Assembly (NCBI RefSeq): GCF_021083185.1
Contig: NZ_JAIGQB010000005.1
Coordinates: 310,001-374,000, forward strand
DNA: 64,000 nt
Direction of reading: 5' to 3'
Source: Nocardioides furvisabuli
GTDB taxonomy: Bacteria > Actinomycetota > Actinomycetes > Propionibacteriales > Nocardioidaceae
Shown piece after piece: positions 16,589 to 25,324 of the stretch. The notes beneath the pieces are model-generated. The model ran no database searches. It was not told the DNA's origin and was given only the letters and a program-made list of their open reading frames with translations. Position 1 is the stretch's first letter; each line of letters starts with the position of its first letter. Position numbers and translations under genes: made by a program.

Positions 16589-18262
16589 ATGGCCCGCACC
16601 TGCGCGGCAGCCTGGCTGCTGCTCGCCTGCCTGGGTGCCTTGCTGCTCGTCGTCCCGGCGTCACCGGCCGCGGCCCACGCCACGCTCATCGGGTCGGACC
16701 CGGCGCAGGGTGCGGTGCTCGAGACCGCGCCCGAGCAGGTGACCTTCACCTTCGACGAGACCGTGATCGGGGTGCCCGCCGGGATCCGCGTCTTCGACGC
16801 GACCGGCACCGAGGTCGCCTCGTCGGCGTCGGTGCGCGACGCCGAGCTCGTCGTGGCCCTCGAGGAGGAGGTCGGCGACGGCACCCTGGTCGTCCTGTGG
16901 CGGCTGGTGTCCGCGGACGGTCACCCGATCGGCGGCTCGCTCAGCTACTCCGTCGGTGCTCCCAGCGACGTGGTCGACGTGCCCACCGCGGACGCGGACG
17001 CCGACACCGAGGCCCCGCTGCTGCTCGGTGTCTCGCGGTGGCTGGGCTACCTCGGCCTGCTGGTCGGGGCCGGGGTGGCGCTCTTCTCGGTCCTGTTCCT
17101 CCCGTTGTCCGCGCCCGCCGACGGGGTTCGGGTCAGGCTCCGGCGCAAGGTCGGTCCCGCCGTGGTCGTCGCGGTCGTCGGGTGGTGGGCGGCGGTGCCG
17201 CTCGTCGCCCTCTACCAGCTCGGCGTGGGCGCCTCGGCCCTCGGCGACCAGGCGACCTGGTCGGCCCTGGCTGCGGAGGAGTACGCCGTACCGCTCGCCG
17301 TCACCCTCGGGCTGGGCCTCGCGGTCCTCGCGCTCCTCGTCCGGGCCCCGGACCGCAGGCGCGCCGGGCTCGTCCTGCTCGGCTGCACGGTCGCCCTTGT
17401 CGCACCCTCGCTGACCGGCCACACGCGCGCGGCCGGTCCGCAGGCGCTGGTGATCGGTGTCGACGTGCTGCACCTCGTCGCAGGCGCGCTGTGGCTCGGC
17501 GGCCTCGTCGCCGTCGGCCTCGTGCTGGGGGACCTCGCCGCGCGCGACGACTCCGGCGCGGTCGTGCTGGCCCGCTTCTCCACGTGGGCGGCGGGCTCCC
17601 TGGCGGTGCTGGTCGTGGCGGGGACGTTCCTCGCGTGGCGCATTGCCGGCTCGTGGGGCGCGCTGCTGGACACCGGCTACGGCGCGCTGCTGCTCGTCAA
17701 GGTGCTCCTCGTCGCGCTCGCCGTGGCCATCGCTGCGTGGAACAGGTTCTCCGTGCTGCCGCGACTGCGCGCGGCGGCACGACGCGAGGAGCGGCGCGAC
17801 GCGGCGGCGGTGCTGGTGCGGACGACGCTCGCCGAGGCGGGCGTGCTGGTGGCCGTGCTGCTCGTGACCGGTTTCCTCGTGGACCGCAGCCCCGGGCCGG
17901 ACACCTCCACCGGGACCCCCGTGGCCGTGGAGCAGTCCGGGAGCGAGGTGGTGCGCCTCGACGACATCTCCGCCGAGGTGGTGCTCGACCCGCTGGGCAT
18001 CGGGCCGGCGACGCTGACCCTCACCATGACCGATCCCGCCGGTGAGCCGGCCGAGGGCTTCGAGGCGCCGCGGGTGAGCTTGTCCACCGAGGAGACCGAC
18101 CTCGGCGAGGTGGCGCTGACCAACCAGGGACCGGGCGTCTACTCCGGGGAGGTCGTGCTGCCGACCGGCGGTGACTGGAAGGTGCAGGTCTCGCTGCGCA
18201 CCACGGAGTTCGACAACCCCGTGCGGAGCGTGGTGCTCGAGGTGCCCGCCGGCCGAGCCTGA
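16589..18262 (+). CDS. CopC-CopD fusion, copper homeostasis membrane protein
   Basis: A 557-residue protein. A signal peptide (1-27) ends at AAAHATLIGSDP, placing the copper-binding His at the mature N-terminus as in CopC; DGHPIGG later supplies the second His. Residues about 150-435 hold the CopD domain with eight transmembrane helices, and about 120 extracellular residues at the C-terminus form a YtkA-like beta domain. Together these bind copper outside and pass it through the membrane, for import or resistance. The ATG at 16589 follows GAGGAG; an upstream in-frame Met at 16232 lies inside zur and is rejected. It is divergent from zur, but I see no Zur or CsoR box. Confidence 0.9.
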   Translation: MARTCAAAWLLLACLGALLLVVPASPAAAHATLIGSDPAQGAVLETAPEQVTFTFDETVIGVPAGIRVFDATGTEVASSASVRDAELVVALEEEVGDGTLVVLWRLVSADGHPIGGSLSYSVGAPSDVVDVPTADADADTEAPLLLGVSRWLGYLGLLVGAGVALFSVLFLPLSAPADGVRVRLRRKVGPAVVVAVVGWWAAVPLVALYQLGVGASALGDQATWSALAAEEYAVPLAVTLGLGLAVLALLVRAPDRRRAGLVLLGCTVALVAPSLTGHTRAAGPQALVIGVDVLHLVAGALWLGGLVAVGLVLGDLAARDDSGAVVLARFSTWAAGSLAVLVVAGTFLAWRIAGSWGALLDTGYGALLLVKVLLVALAVAIAAWNRFSVLPRLRAAARREERRDAAAVLVRTTLAEAGVLVAVLLVTGFLVDRSPGPDTSTGTPVAVEQSGSEVVRLDDISAEVVLDPLGIGPATLTLTMTDPAGEPAEGFEAPRVSLSTEETDLGEVALTNQGPGVYSGEVVLPTGGDWKVQVSLRTTEFDNPVRSVVLEVPAGRA

Positions 18263-18316
18263 CGGCGGCAATTCCGGTCGGGTCCGACGGGTGCGGGGTG
18301 TCGCAGACTGGACCGC

Positions 18317-19222
18317 ATGAACGCGCCCGGTCGTGACCGCCTCCGCGAGCTCCTCGACGCCGTCCTCGACGGGGAGGACGCCACGCTCGCCGACATGGCG
18401 TCGCGCGCACATTCCTCGCCCCACCACTTCAACCGCCTGCTGCGACGCGATGCGGGGGAGCCCCCGGTCGCGATGCGGCGCCGGGTGGTGCTCGAGCGCG
18501 CGGCCTGGCGCCTCTCCGGCGGCACGAGCGTCACCGAGGCCGCCTTCGAGGCGGGCTACGAGTCGGTGGAGGGCTTCGCCCGCGCCTACTCGCGCGCCTT
18601 CGGGCACCCGCCGAGCACGCCGGCGGCCGGCCACTGGCTTCCGTCGCCGAACGGCATCCACTTCCACCCGCCCACGTCCTTGTGGGTCCAGTCCACGGAG
18701 CACGCGATGAACCCGGTCACCGAGCACCTCGTCCGCCACGACCTCGACGACACCCGCCACCTGGTCGACCTCGCGCAGGGGGTCGCGCCCGACGACTACG
18801 CCGCGACCCGGCTCCCGGGCCTGCAGGTGCTCGGCTTCGACGGCAGCGACGAGACGCTGGCCGAGCTGCTCGAGCACCTGGTCGCCACCAAGGAGATCTG
18901 GCTGGCCGCGATCGAGGGAGCTGACCTCCCGCAGGGCGGCGACACCAGCCCGGCCGGCCTGCTCGCGCGCCACGACGCCGTGGCATCGCGCTGGCTGGCG
19001 ACGGTCCGCGACCTCGACAGCAGGGGAGCGTGGGACGACCGGCTCGTCGACGCCCTCTGCGACCCTCCGGAGAGCTTCGTGATGGCCAGCGTCTTCGCCC
19101 ACGTGGTGACGTACGCCGCCGCGCGACGCCAGCTGGCCCGCCACCTGCTGCGCGGCCTCGGCGTCGCGGTCGACGACGGAGACCCGATCACCTGGTTGCG
19201 CCGCCAGCGCGGCGAGGAGTGA
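18317..19222 (+). CDS. AraC-type HTH regulator fused to a DinB-like domain
   Basis: A 301-residue two-domain protein. Residues about 5-105 form an AraC-family double helix-turn-helix (ADMASRAHSSPHHFNRLLRR and SVTEAAFEAGYESVEGFARA). Residues about 130-300 resemble the DinB four-helix fold, with scattered His residues that could bind metal. DinB proteins often act as mycothiol- or bacillithiol-dependent enzymes. The combination suggests a regulator that senses or modifies a thiol-reactive compound; this is inference. CAGACT lies 7 bases before the ATG. Confidence 0.82.
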   Translation: MNAPGRDRLRELLDAVLDGEDATLADMASRAHSSPHHFNRLLRRDAGEPPVAMRRRVVLERAAWRLSGGTSVTEAAFEAGYESVEGFARAYSRAFGHPPSTPAAGHWLPSPNGIHFHPPTSLWVQSTEHAMNPVTEHLVRHDLDDTRHLVDLAQGVAPDDYAATRLPGLQVLGFDGSDETLAELLEHLVATKEIWLAAIEGADLPQGGDTSPAGLLARHDAVASRWLATVRDLDSRGAWDDRLVDALCDPPESFVMASVFAHVVTYAAARRQLARHLLRGLGVAVDDGDPITWLRRQRGEE

Positions 19223-19228
19223 GCGTCT

Positions 19229-19570
19229 TCAGCCGCGCAGCACTTTCTCCATCGGGCGGCCCTTGGCCAGCTCGTCGACGAGCTTGTCGAGGTAGCGGAT
19301 CTGCCGCATCAGCGGGTCCTCGACCTCCTGCACCTTGACCCCGCACACGGACCCGGTGATCTGGTCCACGTGGGGGTTGAGGTGCGCCTGGTCGAAGAAG
19401 TCCGCGAAGGTGGTGCCCTGCGCGAGGTGGTCCGCCAGGGTCGCGGCGTCGAAGCCGGTCAGCCACTCGATCACCTCGTCGACCTCCGCCCGGGTGCGTC
19501 CCTTGCGCTCGGCCTTCGCCACGTAGTGGGGGTAGACCGAGGCGACGCTCGTGGCGAAGATGCGGTGCAT
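19229..19570 (-). CDS. DUF2200 family protein
   Basis: A 113-residue protein matching DUF2200 from end to end ([20 protein letters not shown] at the start, [20 protein letters not shown] near the end). The family is widespread, cytoplasmic and without a known function. TATCCT lies 6 bases before the ATG with no ribosome binding site, so it is probably translated from a leaderless mRNA. It is convergent with the AraC-DinB gene, 6 bases away. Confidence 0.88.
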   Translation of the reverse strand: MHRIFATSVASVYPHYVAKAERKGRTRAEVDEVIEWLTGFDAATLADHLAQGTTFADFFDQAHLNPHVDQITGSVCGVKVQEVEDPLMRQIRYLDKLVDELAKGRPMEKVLRG

Positions 19571-19576
19571 GTGCCG

Positions 19577-19582
19577 AGGATA
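19577..19582 (-). promoter_or_regulatory. -10 box for a leaderless transcript
   Basis: On the minus strand TATCCT is followed by 6 bases and the ATG of the DUF2200 gene. Confidence 0.45.
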
Positions 19583-19602
19583 GGGCGCTGCCTGACGCCG
19601 GG

Positions 19603-20067
19603 TCAGCCCTTGTCGGGGTCCGCGGCCCGGCGCAGCACGTCGGACTCACTCTTCACGGCCTTCACCGTGGCGGGATCCATCAGCGGCTCGGTGCCCGGCT
19701 GGTGGAGGTCGGTCTCGGTGGTGTCGGGGTTGATGCCGTCCCCGGCCGCCGGGATGCCCGACGGAGTGCGCAGGACGTCCTCCGCCTCCGCCTCGGTCAG
19801 CCCGAGCGCGGGCGCCATCACGGCTGCCTTCTTCGACGGGGCCTTCCGGGGCGCCGGTGCCTTCCGCGCCGGGGGCGGCACGTCCGTGCTGGCCGCCCAC
19901 CGCGACTGTTGCGGAGGCGGTCCGGTGACGCGGCCGACGGCCCAGCCGAGGACGCGTGCGGTCGTGCGTACGCCTGACGTGGCGATGCCGGCCGCCGTGC
20001 CCGCCGCGGCCGCGGCGACGTGGGCGGGGAGCGTGATGACTCCGGAGACCAGGCTGGTGGGCTTCAC
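19603..20067 (-). CDS. Hypothetical protein, Ala/Pro-rich with an N-terminal amphipathic segment
   Basis: A 154-residue protein that I do not recognise. Residues 1-45 are Ala/Gly/Thr-rich and mildly hydrophobic, the middle is rich in Pro, Lys and Ala ([17 protein letters not shown]), and the C-terminal third is acidic and probably disordered. The codon bias fits a real gene. It is divergent from the desaturase gene, with 125 bases between them. It resembles envelope-associated or histone-like low-complexity proteins only in composition. Confidence 0.6.
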   Translation of the reverse strand: MKPTSLVSGVITLPAHVAAAAAGTAAGIATSGVRTTARVLGWAVGRVTGPPPQQSRWAASTDVPPPARKAPAPRKAPSKKAAVMAPALGLTEAEAEDVLRTPSGIPAAGDGINPDTTETDLHQPGTEPLMDPATVKAVKSESDVLRRAADPDKG

Positions 20068-20192
20068 GATGATCCTCTCGTCGACGAACAGTCAGTACAC
20101 ACTCACGTACCCCGTTGCGCGACTCGCACCCCACCTGCTCGGAAGCAGTCCAGGAGATGCATGGCATCCGCACGTGCAGGGCACTGGGAGCG

Positions 20193-21350
20193 ATGGCCTT
20201 CCTGCAGCACTCCCCGCTCCGACGCTCGTCCGCCGACCTCACGGACGCCGAGGTCGAGGAGATCGGCCGCACCCTGGACGCCCTGCGCGAGGAGGTGCTG
20301 GCCGACCGTGGCGCCCGCGACGCGGCGTACGTCCGGCGGGTGATCGCGGTCCAGCGGTGCCTCGAGGTCGGCGGGCGCGTGGTCCTGCTCGGCAGCCGCA
20401 GCCGCGTCGCCTGGTGGCTCGGCACCACCTCGCTGGCGCTCTCCAAGGTGCTGGACAACATGGAGATCGGGCACAACGTGCTGCACGGACAGTGGGACTG
20501 GATGCGCGACCCGCGGATCCACTCCTCGACGTGGGAGTGGGACCACGCCTCGGCCCCTGCGCAGTGGCAGCGAGCGCACAACGACCGCCACCACGCCAAC
20601 ACAAACGTGCTCGGCATGGACAACGACCTCGGCTACGGCATCCTGCGCGTGGACGAGGCGCAGGAGTGGGAGCCGCGGCACCTCGCGCAGCCGCTGTGGA
20701 ACCTGGTGAACGCCTGCATCTTCGAGTACGGCATCGCGATGTACGACCTGGACCTGGGCGAGTCACTGCGCTCCGGCACGGGCTTCACACCGGAGCAGAA
20801 GGAGGAGATGCGCACGACCGGGCGTCGGGCCGGGCGCAGCGCGTTCCGCGACTACGTCCTGCACCCGCTGCTGTCGGCGCCGGCGGGCTCGGCCCGCACC
20901 ACCCTGACCGCCAACCTGGTGGCCAACCTGGCGCGCAACGTCTGGAGCCACTCGGTGATCATGTGCGGGCACTTCCCCGAGGGCGTGGAGACCTTCGAGG
21001 TCGAAGAGGTCGACGCGCACGAGACGCGCGGACGGTGGTACCTCCGCCAGATGCTGGGCTCCGCCGACATCTCCGGCCCGCCGCTGCTCCACGTGCTGTG
21101 CGGCAACCTCTCGCACCAGATCGAGCACCACCTCTTCCCGGACCTGCCGAGCAACCGCTATGGCGAGCTGGCCGGCCCTGTCCGTGAGCTCTTCGAGCGT
21201 CACGGCCTGACCTACAACACCGCTCCGCTGTGGCGGCAGGTCGCCAGCGCCTGGCACAAGGTCCTGCGGCTGTCCCTCCCGCCGCATGCGGCAACCCCCA
21301 GGGGGTACCGGAGGACGCGGCGTCGAGCAGTGGCGCCGGCACCTGCATGA
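20193..21350 (+). CDS. Membrane fatty acid desaturase
   Basis: A 385-residue di-iron desaturase. The three His boxes are present: GHNVLHGQW near residue 93, HNDRHHANTN near 133, and HQIEHH near 312. Hydrophobic stretches between them anchor it in the membrane. It introduces a double bond into an acyl chain using oxygen and reduced ferredoxin. I chose the ATG at 20193 because homologues begin shortly before the conserved LTDAEVEEIGR segment; an ATG at 20157 and a TTG at 20115 are alternatives. A small gene follows 16 bases later. Confidence 0.88.
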   Translation: MAFLQHSPLRRSSADLTDAEVEEIGRTLDALREEVLADRGARDAAYVRRVIAVQRCLEVGGRVVLLGSRSRVAWWLGTTSLALSKVLDNMEIGHNVLHGQWDWMRDPRIHSSTWEWDHASAPAQWQRAHNDRHHANTNVLGMDNDLGYGILRVDEAQEWEPRHLAQPLWNLVNACIFEYGIAMYDLDLGESLRSGTGFTPEQKEEMRTTGRRAGRSAFRDYVLHPLLSAPAGSARTTLTANLVANLARNVWSHSVIMCGHFPEGVETFEVEEVDAHETRGRWYLRQMLGSADISGPPLLHVLCGNLSHQIEHHLFPDLPSNRYGELAGPVRELFERHGLTYNTAPLWRQVASAWHKVLRLSLPPHAATPRGYRRTRRRAVAPAPA

Positions 21351-21365
21351 CGGGAAGGCACCCCG

Positions 21366-21584
21366 ATGAGCAGCGACGAACTGACTCCCCTTGCGACGGC
21401 AGAGGACCACTGCCTCGTCCACCACTTCATCCGCCAGCACGGCCGGAGACCCACGGCTGAGGAGCTGACTGCCCTCGCGCCGCCGGTTGTGGTGCCGGCT
21501 GCCCGTCCACCGGGGGATGCGCAGGCGCACGGGCTCGTGCGAGCCGTGCGCCGCGACGTCGCGCGGCTTCTCTCGCGGCTCTGA
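21366..21584 (+). CDS. Small hypothetical protein downstream of the desaturase
   Basis: A 72-residue protein with an acidic N-terminus and a basic C-terminus (RAVRRDVARLLSRL). It follows the desaturase by 16 bases and probably shares its transcript. GGAAGG lies about 9 bases before the ATG. I recognise no family. Confidence 0.55.
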   Translation: MSSDELTPLATAEDHCLVHHFIRQHGRRPTAEELTALAPPVVVPAARPPGDAQAHGLVRAVRRDVARLLSRL

Positions 21585-21744
21585 CCGCGCCGTCGCGAGA
21601 ACTCGCCGTGCCCGGGCTGCGAGACCGGCACGTGGTGATCAGGGGGCGCGGCGCCCCACGACCCGGGGGAAGCCGCCCCGCCGTGACCAGCGGTGCCACC
21701 ATGCGGCCACGCCAGACCGGGTCACCGCCCCCGGTCGGTGTTCA

Positions 21745-22455
21745 ATGGCCGCCATGGCGCACGCGATGCGGAAGGTCGGCCTTCTCGGCGGGATGAGCTG
21801 GGAGAGCTCGGCGCTCTACTACACGATCATCAACGAGGCCGTGCGCGAGCGCCTCGGGGGCTATCACTCGGCGCGCGTCGTGATGTCGTCGGTGGACTTC
21901 GCGGAGGTCGAGGCGATGCAGGCGGCGGGGGAGTGGGTCGCTGCCGGGGAGCTGCTCGCCGGCGAGGCCGCGGCGCTCGAGGCGGCGGGGGCGGAGTGCC
22001 TCGTGCTCTGCACCAACACGATGCACAAGGTCGCCGACGCGATCGAGGCTGCGACCACGGTGCCGCTCGTGCACATCGTCGACGTGACGGCGGCCGCCGT
22101 GCGCGCGGCGGGGCTCTCCCGGGTGGCGCTGCTCGGCACCCGCTTCACCATGGAGCAGTCCTTCGTGCGCGACCGCCTGGCCGCGCACGGGGTCGAGGCG
22201 CTCGTGCCGTCGGGCGAGGACCTCGAGACGGTGCACCGAGTGATCTACGACGAGCTCGTCCACGGGGTGGTGCGCGAGCCCTCGCGCGCGGCCTACGTCG
22301 AGGTGGTCGGCCGACTGGCGGACGCCGGCGCCGAGGGCGTCGTGCTCGGCTGCACGGAGATCGAGCTGCTGGTCGGTGCGGACGACGTCGACGTACCCGT
22401 CTTCGCCACCACGCGGCTGCACGCGCTCGCCGCGGTCGACCTCGCGCTCGGCTGA
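21745..22455 (+). CDS. Aspartate/glutamate racemase family protein
   Basis: A 236-residue protein of the Asp/Glu racemase superfamily, closest to the YgeA-type broad-specificity racemases. Both catalytic Cys motifs are visible: CLVLCTNTMHK near residue 90 and GVVLGCTEIELL near residue 205. It opens with VGLLGGMSWESSALYY. It would interconvert L- and D-amino acids, cofactor-free. The start is uncertain: ATG at 21745, 21754 and 21766 are in frame and none has a good ribosome binding site; family alignment favours one close to MRKVGLLGG. Confidence 0.85.
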   Translation: MAAMAHAMRKVGLLGGMSWESSALYYTIINEAVRERLGGYHSARVVMSSVDFAEVEAMQAAGEWVAAGELLAGEAAALEAAGAECLVLCTNTMHKVADAIEAATTVPLVHIVDVTAAAVRAAGLSRVALLGTRFTMEQSFVRDRLAAHGVEALVPSGEDLETVHRVIYDELVHGVVREPSRAAYVEVVGRLADAGAEGVVLGCTEIELLVGADDVDVPVFATTRLHALAAVDLALG

Positions 22456-22462
22456 GGTCTGC

Positions 22463-23332
22463 TCACCCGACCTGCGCGACGACCTCGTGCAGCCAGCTGT
22501 CGAGGCGCGCGAGCTGCTCGGGCCGCCCGAACATCGGCGGCCTCCCGGGAGGCGGCAGGAACCCGACGGCATCCATCACGAGCCAGTAGGCTTCGCCGCG
22601 CCCGCCCGCTGCGTCGGCGTACGCCTCGAGGAAGGCCCGCGCCGGCAGGACGTCGTGGGCCACGGCGAGGTTCGAGGCGGCGTGCGCCGCGTCCAGCCAG
22701 GCGGGACCAGTCGAGGTCTCCACCCAGTCGACCACGCCGCTGATCGCGCCGTCCGACCACAGCAGGTTGCGGTGGCTGAAGTCGCGATGGAGGAACGTCG
22801 GCTCGTACGCCGGTGCGGGTCCGGCGAGCAGCCCGAACGCCCGACGCCACGACTCGGGGCGGCGCGACCATCCCGGCACCTCCCACTTCGCCGGCAACGC
22901 CCAGGACTGGAAGGTGCGGAACGGGTGCGGCGGGCGCTGCGCGTGGATCGTCACCAGCAGGTCGGCCATCGCGCGCGTCACGTGGTCGTCCGGTTCGCCC
23001 GTGGCCGAGCCGGGCAGGCGGGACATCAGGTGCGCGGCCACGCCCGCCACGGCGCCGTCCGCGTCGAGTGCCAGGCTGGTGGGTGCAGGCACCGGGGTGC
23101 CGGCCATCGCGAGCTGGGCGTCCCGCTCGCGTGCGGTGAGCTCGGCGCCGTGCGTGCGCCACGGCTCGTCGGTCATCAGCCGCAGCACGGACTCGCTGCC
23201 GTCCGCGTGCCGCAGCGCGAGCATCGACGAGGTCAGCCCGCCCTCGAGGGGCTCGGAGGTGAGGACCGGGGACCCGACCTCGGACGAGGCCCAGGCCAGG
23301 GCGGCGGTGAGGTCGACGGGTCGCTGCGGCAT
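22463..23332 (-). CDS. Aminoglycoside phosphotransferase (APH) family kinase
   Basis: A 289-residue kinase-fold protein. The catalytic loop FLHRDFSHRNLLW (near residue 195) and the metal-binding GVVDWVETSTGPAWLD (near 212) are intact. Members phosphorylate small alcohols, sugars, choline or antibiotics. There is no evidence that this one confers resistance, and the natural substrate is unknown. It is convergent with the racemase gene, 7 bases apart, and downstream of the acdS terminator. Confidence 0.82.
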   Translation of the reverse strand: MPQRPVDLTAALAWASSEVGSPVLTSEPLEGGLTSSMLALRHADGSESVLRLMTDEPWRTHGAELTARERDAQLAMAGTPVPAPTSLALDADGAVAGVAAHLMSRLPGSATGEPDDHVTRAMADLLVTIHAQRPPHPFRTFQSWALPAKWEVPGWSRRPESWRRAFGLLAGPAPAYEPTFLHRDFSHRNLLWSDGAISGVVDWVETSTGPAWLDAAHAASNLAVAHDVLPARAFLEAYADAAGGRGEAYWLVMDAVGFLPPPGRPPMFGRPEQLARLDSWLHEVVAQVG

Positions 23333-23370
23333 GTCCCCGACGCTAGCGAGCGCCGCACGTACGGCGGACC

Positions 23371-23399
23371 TGGCCCTCGAATCGGACTTCGGAGGGCCA
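23371..23399 (-). terminator. Terminator-like hairpin after acdS
   Basis: TGGCCCTC at 23371-23378 pairs with GAGGGCCA at 23392-23399, extended inward by GAA/TTC with one bulge. It lies 42 bases after the acdS stop on the minus strand. The same gap also holds two imperfect copies of GCGGCCTCAG. Confidence 0.5.
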
Positions 23400-23440
23400 C
23401 ATCTGCCACACGTGCGGCGGCCTCAGCTCTGCGAGCGGCC

Positions 23441-24481
23441 TCAGCCCTGCGCCGGCCAGAGGGAGTGGTAGGCGTTGATCGCCGGCTGCCCGCCGAGGTG
23501 GGCGTAGAGCACGTGCGAGTCGGCCGGGATGTCGCGGGACTCGACGAGGTCGATGAGCCCGGCGAGCGACTTCCCCTCGTAGACGGGGTCGGTGATCATT
23601 GCCTCGAGCTGCGCGCCGAGCGCCATCGCCTCCATCGTCGAGTCGACCGGCAGGCCGTAGAGCTCGCCGGCCCAACCCTCGAGCACCGTGATCTCGTCGT
23701 CGCGCAGGTCGCGGCCGAGCTCGATGAGCTCCGCGGTGTGACGCGCGATCCGGGCGACCTGGTCGCGCGTCTTCTCCAACGTGGCGCTCGCGTCGATCCC
23801 GATCACCCGGCGGCGTACGCCGGTGAGGTCCTCGAGCGCGGCGAAGCCGGCGATCATTCCGGCGTGCGTCGAGCCGGTGACGGTGCAGACCACGATCGTG
23901 TCGAACGTCAGGCCCAGCGCCTTCTCCTGCTCGGCCACCTCGAAGGCCCAGCTGGCGAACCCGAGGCCGCCGAGGCGGTGCTCGCTCGCGCCCGCCGGGA
24001 TGGCGTACGGCGTGCCACCCGACTCCTCGACCTCCCGGATCGCGTCCTTCCACGAGTCGCGGATGCCGATGTCGAAGCCGGCCGGGTCGAGTCGCGAGTC
24101 GGCGCCCATCATCCGGCTGAGCAGGATGTTGCCGACCTGCGTGTTGGTGGGGTCGTCCCACGGCACCCACTTCTCCTGCACCAGGCGGCACTTGAGGCCG
24201 AGATGTGCGGCCACCGCTGCGACCTGACGGGTGTGGTTGGACTGGAAGCCGCCGATCGAGACGAGCGTGTCGGCGCCGCTCGCGAGCACGTCGGGGACGA
24301 TGTACTCCAGCTTGCGGATCTTGTTGCCGCCGAAGGCCAGGCCGCTGTTGACGTCCTCGCGCTTGGCCCACACCTGCGCGCCCCCGCCGCGGGCCGCGAG
24401 GTGGTCGCTGAGCCGCCTCAGGTGGTGGACCGGCGAGGGGCCGAAGGTGAGCGGGTGGCGGGGGAACTGCTCGAGGATCAC
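23441..24481 (-). CDS. acdS: 1-aminocyclopropane-1-carboxylate (ACC) deaminase
   Basis: A 346-residue PLP enzyme of fold type II. The PLP Lys is in [14 protein letters not shown] (Lys54), the substrate-binding Ser and neighbours are in [12 protein letters not shown], and the ACC-deaminase region [15 protein letters not shown] and the C-terminal [15 protein letters not shown] are typical. These features fit ACC deaminase (ACC to 2-oxobutanoate and ammonia) better than D-cysteine desulfhydrase, its close relative. The GTG start at 24481 has AGGAG upstream and overlaps the stop of the GntR gene as GTGA. ACC is a plant ethylene precursor, so the gene suggests contact with plants or soil organic matter. 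Confidence 0.88.
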   Translation of the reverse strand: MILEQFPRHPLTFGPSPVHHLRRLSDHLAARGGGAQVWAKREDVNSGLAFGGNKIRKLEYIVPDVLASGADTLVSIGGFQSNHTRQVAAVAAHLGLKCRLVQEKWVPWDDPTNTQVGNILLSRMMGADSRLDPAGFDIGIRDSWKDAIREVEESGGTPYAIPAGASEHRLGGLGFASWAFEVAEQEKALGLTFDTIVVCTVTGSTHAGMIAGFAALEDLTGVRRRVIGIDASATLEKTRDQVARIARHTAELIELGRDLRDDEITVLEGWAGELYGLPVDSTMEAMALGAQLEAMITDPVYEGKSLAGLIDLVESRDIPADSHVLYAHLGGQPAINAYHSLWPAQG

Positions 24482-25176
24482 GGGATCTCCTGGGAGTCGG
24501 TGTCGGCACCGGCGTCGGTGTCGGTGTCGGGAATCAGGTCGGCGAGGTTCTGCCAGGTGCGGAAGGCCACGTCCGCCGCGGCCTCGGCGTCGCCGCTCGC
24601 GCACGCGTCGACCAGCCGGTCGTGCAGCCCGACCGACTCGGTGCCGGCGTGGGAGGCGAAGCGGCGGCGCTCGAGGCGGCGTACGACCGGGCTGAACTGG
24701 TCGAGCACGGTGGCGAGCGCGCGGTTGCCGGCGACGTCGACGGCCACCCGGTGGAAGTCGTCGTCCGCGGCGAGCGCGGCCGTGGTGTCCCTGTCGGCGA
24801 TGGCGGCGGCGAAGCGACGGTTGGCCGCTCGCATCCGGTCGAGGTCGTCGGCGGTGAGCCGGTCGACCGACTCGGCGACGGCGAGGCGGTGCATGGCGAC
24901 CACGACGGCGTGCGCCTCCCTGACCTCGGCGAGGTCGATCTCGGCGACGACGGTCGAGCGACCGGGGGCGGCGCGGACCAGGCCGCTCTCGCCCAGGCGT
25001 AGCAGCGCCTCGCGCACGGGCGTACGGCTCACGCCGAGGCGCGCGGCCAGGTCGGTGTCGCGGACCACCTCACCCGGCGCGAGGGAGCCGTCGACGATCA
25101 GGTCGCGCAGCCGGTCGTGGACGGTGTCGCGCAGCAGGGCACTGCGGATCGGGGGACTGTCGACCGGGATGGGCAT
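24478..25176 (-). CDS. GntR family regulator with FCD domain, likely controls acdS
   Basis: A 232-residue regulator. The N-terminal winged helix contains [19 protein letters not shown] and the C-terminal FCD all-helical domain holds the usual Asp/His metal-ligand set (DDDFHR, later His residues). FCD regulators sense small organic acids or amino acids. It is co-transcribed with acdS (4-base overlap), so it probably responds to ACC or a product. The ATG at 25176 is directly joined to the palindrome at 25176-25189. A longer in-frame start at 25224 would fall inside the hairpin region and is less likely. Confidence 0.88.
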   Translation of the reverse strand: MPIPVDSPPIRSALLRDTVHDRLRDLIVDGSLAPGEVVRDTDLAARLGVSRTPVREALLRLGESGLVRAAPGRSTVVAEIDLAEVREAHAVVVAMHRLAVAESVDRLTADDLDRMRAANRRFAAAIADRDTTAALAADDDFHRVAVDVAGNRALATVLDQFSPVVRRLERRRFASHAGTESVGLHDRLVDACASGDAEAAADVAFRTWQNLADLIPDTDTDAGADTDSQEIP

Positions 25177-25189
25177 GCAATATATTGCA
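25176..25189. promoter_or_regulatory. Palindromic operator, probably for the GntR-FCD protein
   Basis: TGCAATATATTGCA is a perfect 14-bp palindrome, unusually AT-rich for this genome, and touches the gntR start codon. TATATT inside it could serve as the -10 box on either strand. This is the expected place and shape for an autoregulatory operator shared with the divergent oxidoreductase gene. Confidence 0.65.
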
Positions 25190-25215
25190 CATCGCACGAC
25201 GGTTCCGGTCAAGGG

Positions 25216-25276
25216 GTAGTCCACCGGGACCTGGTCGTCAGGCAGCGTCCTGAACGACCGTTTCCCGGTGGACTAC
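25216..25276. other. 61-nt nested hairpin in the gntR/oxidoreductase intergenic region
   Basis: Outer arms of 14 bases (25216-25229 and 25263-25276) are perfectly complementary. Inside them a 3x3 internal loop leads to a second stem: GGTCGTCAGG at 25233-25242 pairs with 25249-25259 with one bulged A, closed by a 6-nt loop. The element lies between the operator and the oxidoreductase start at 25325, so it would be in that gene's 5' leader. It may be a structured leader RNA, a bidirectional terminator or attenuator, or a remnant of a small inverted-repeat element. Confidence 0.7.
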
Positions 25277-25324
25277 CACGCCCGGCGGCGGGAACAATCC
25301 GGGTGGTTGAGCGTTGAACCAGTC

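Noticed and set aside
22463..23332. APH family gene as antibiotic resistance determinant
   Set aside because: Only the broad kinase fold is shown; there is no mobile element or resistance neighbour.
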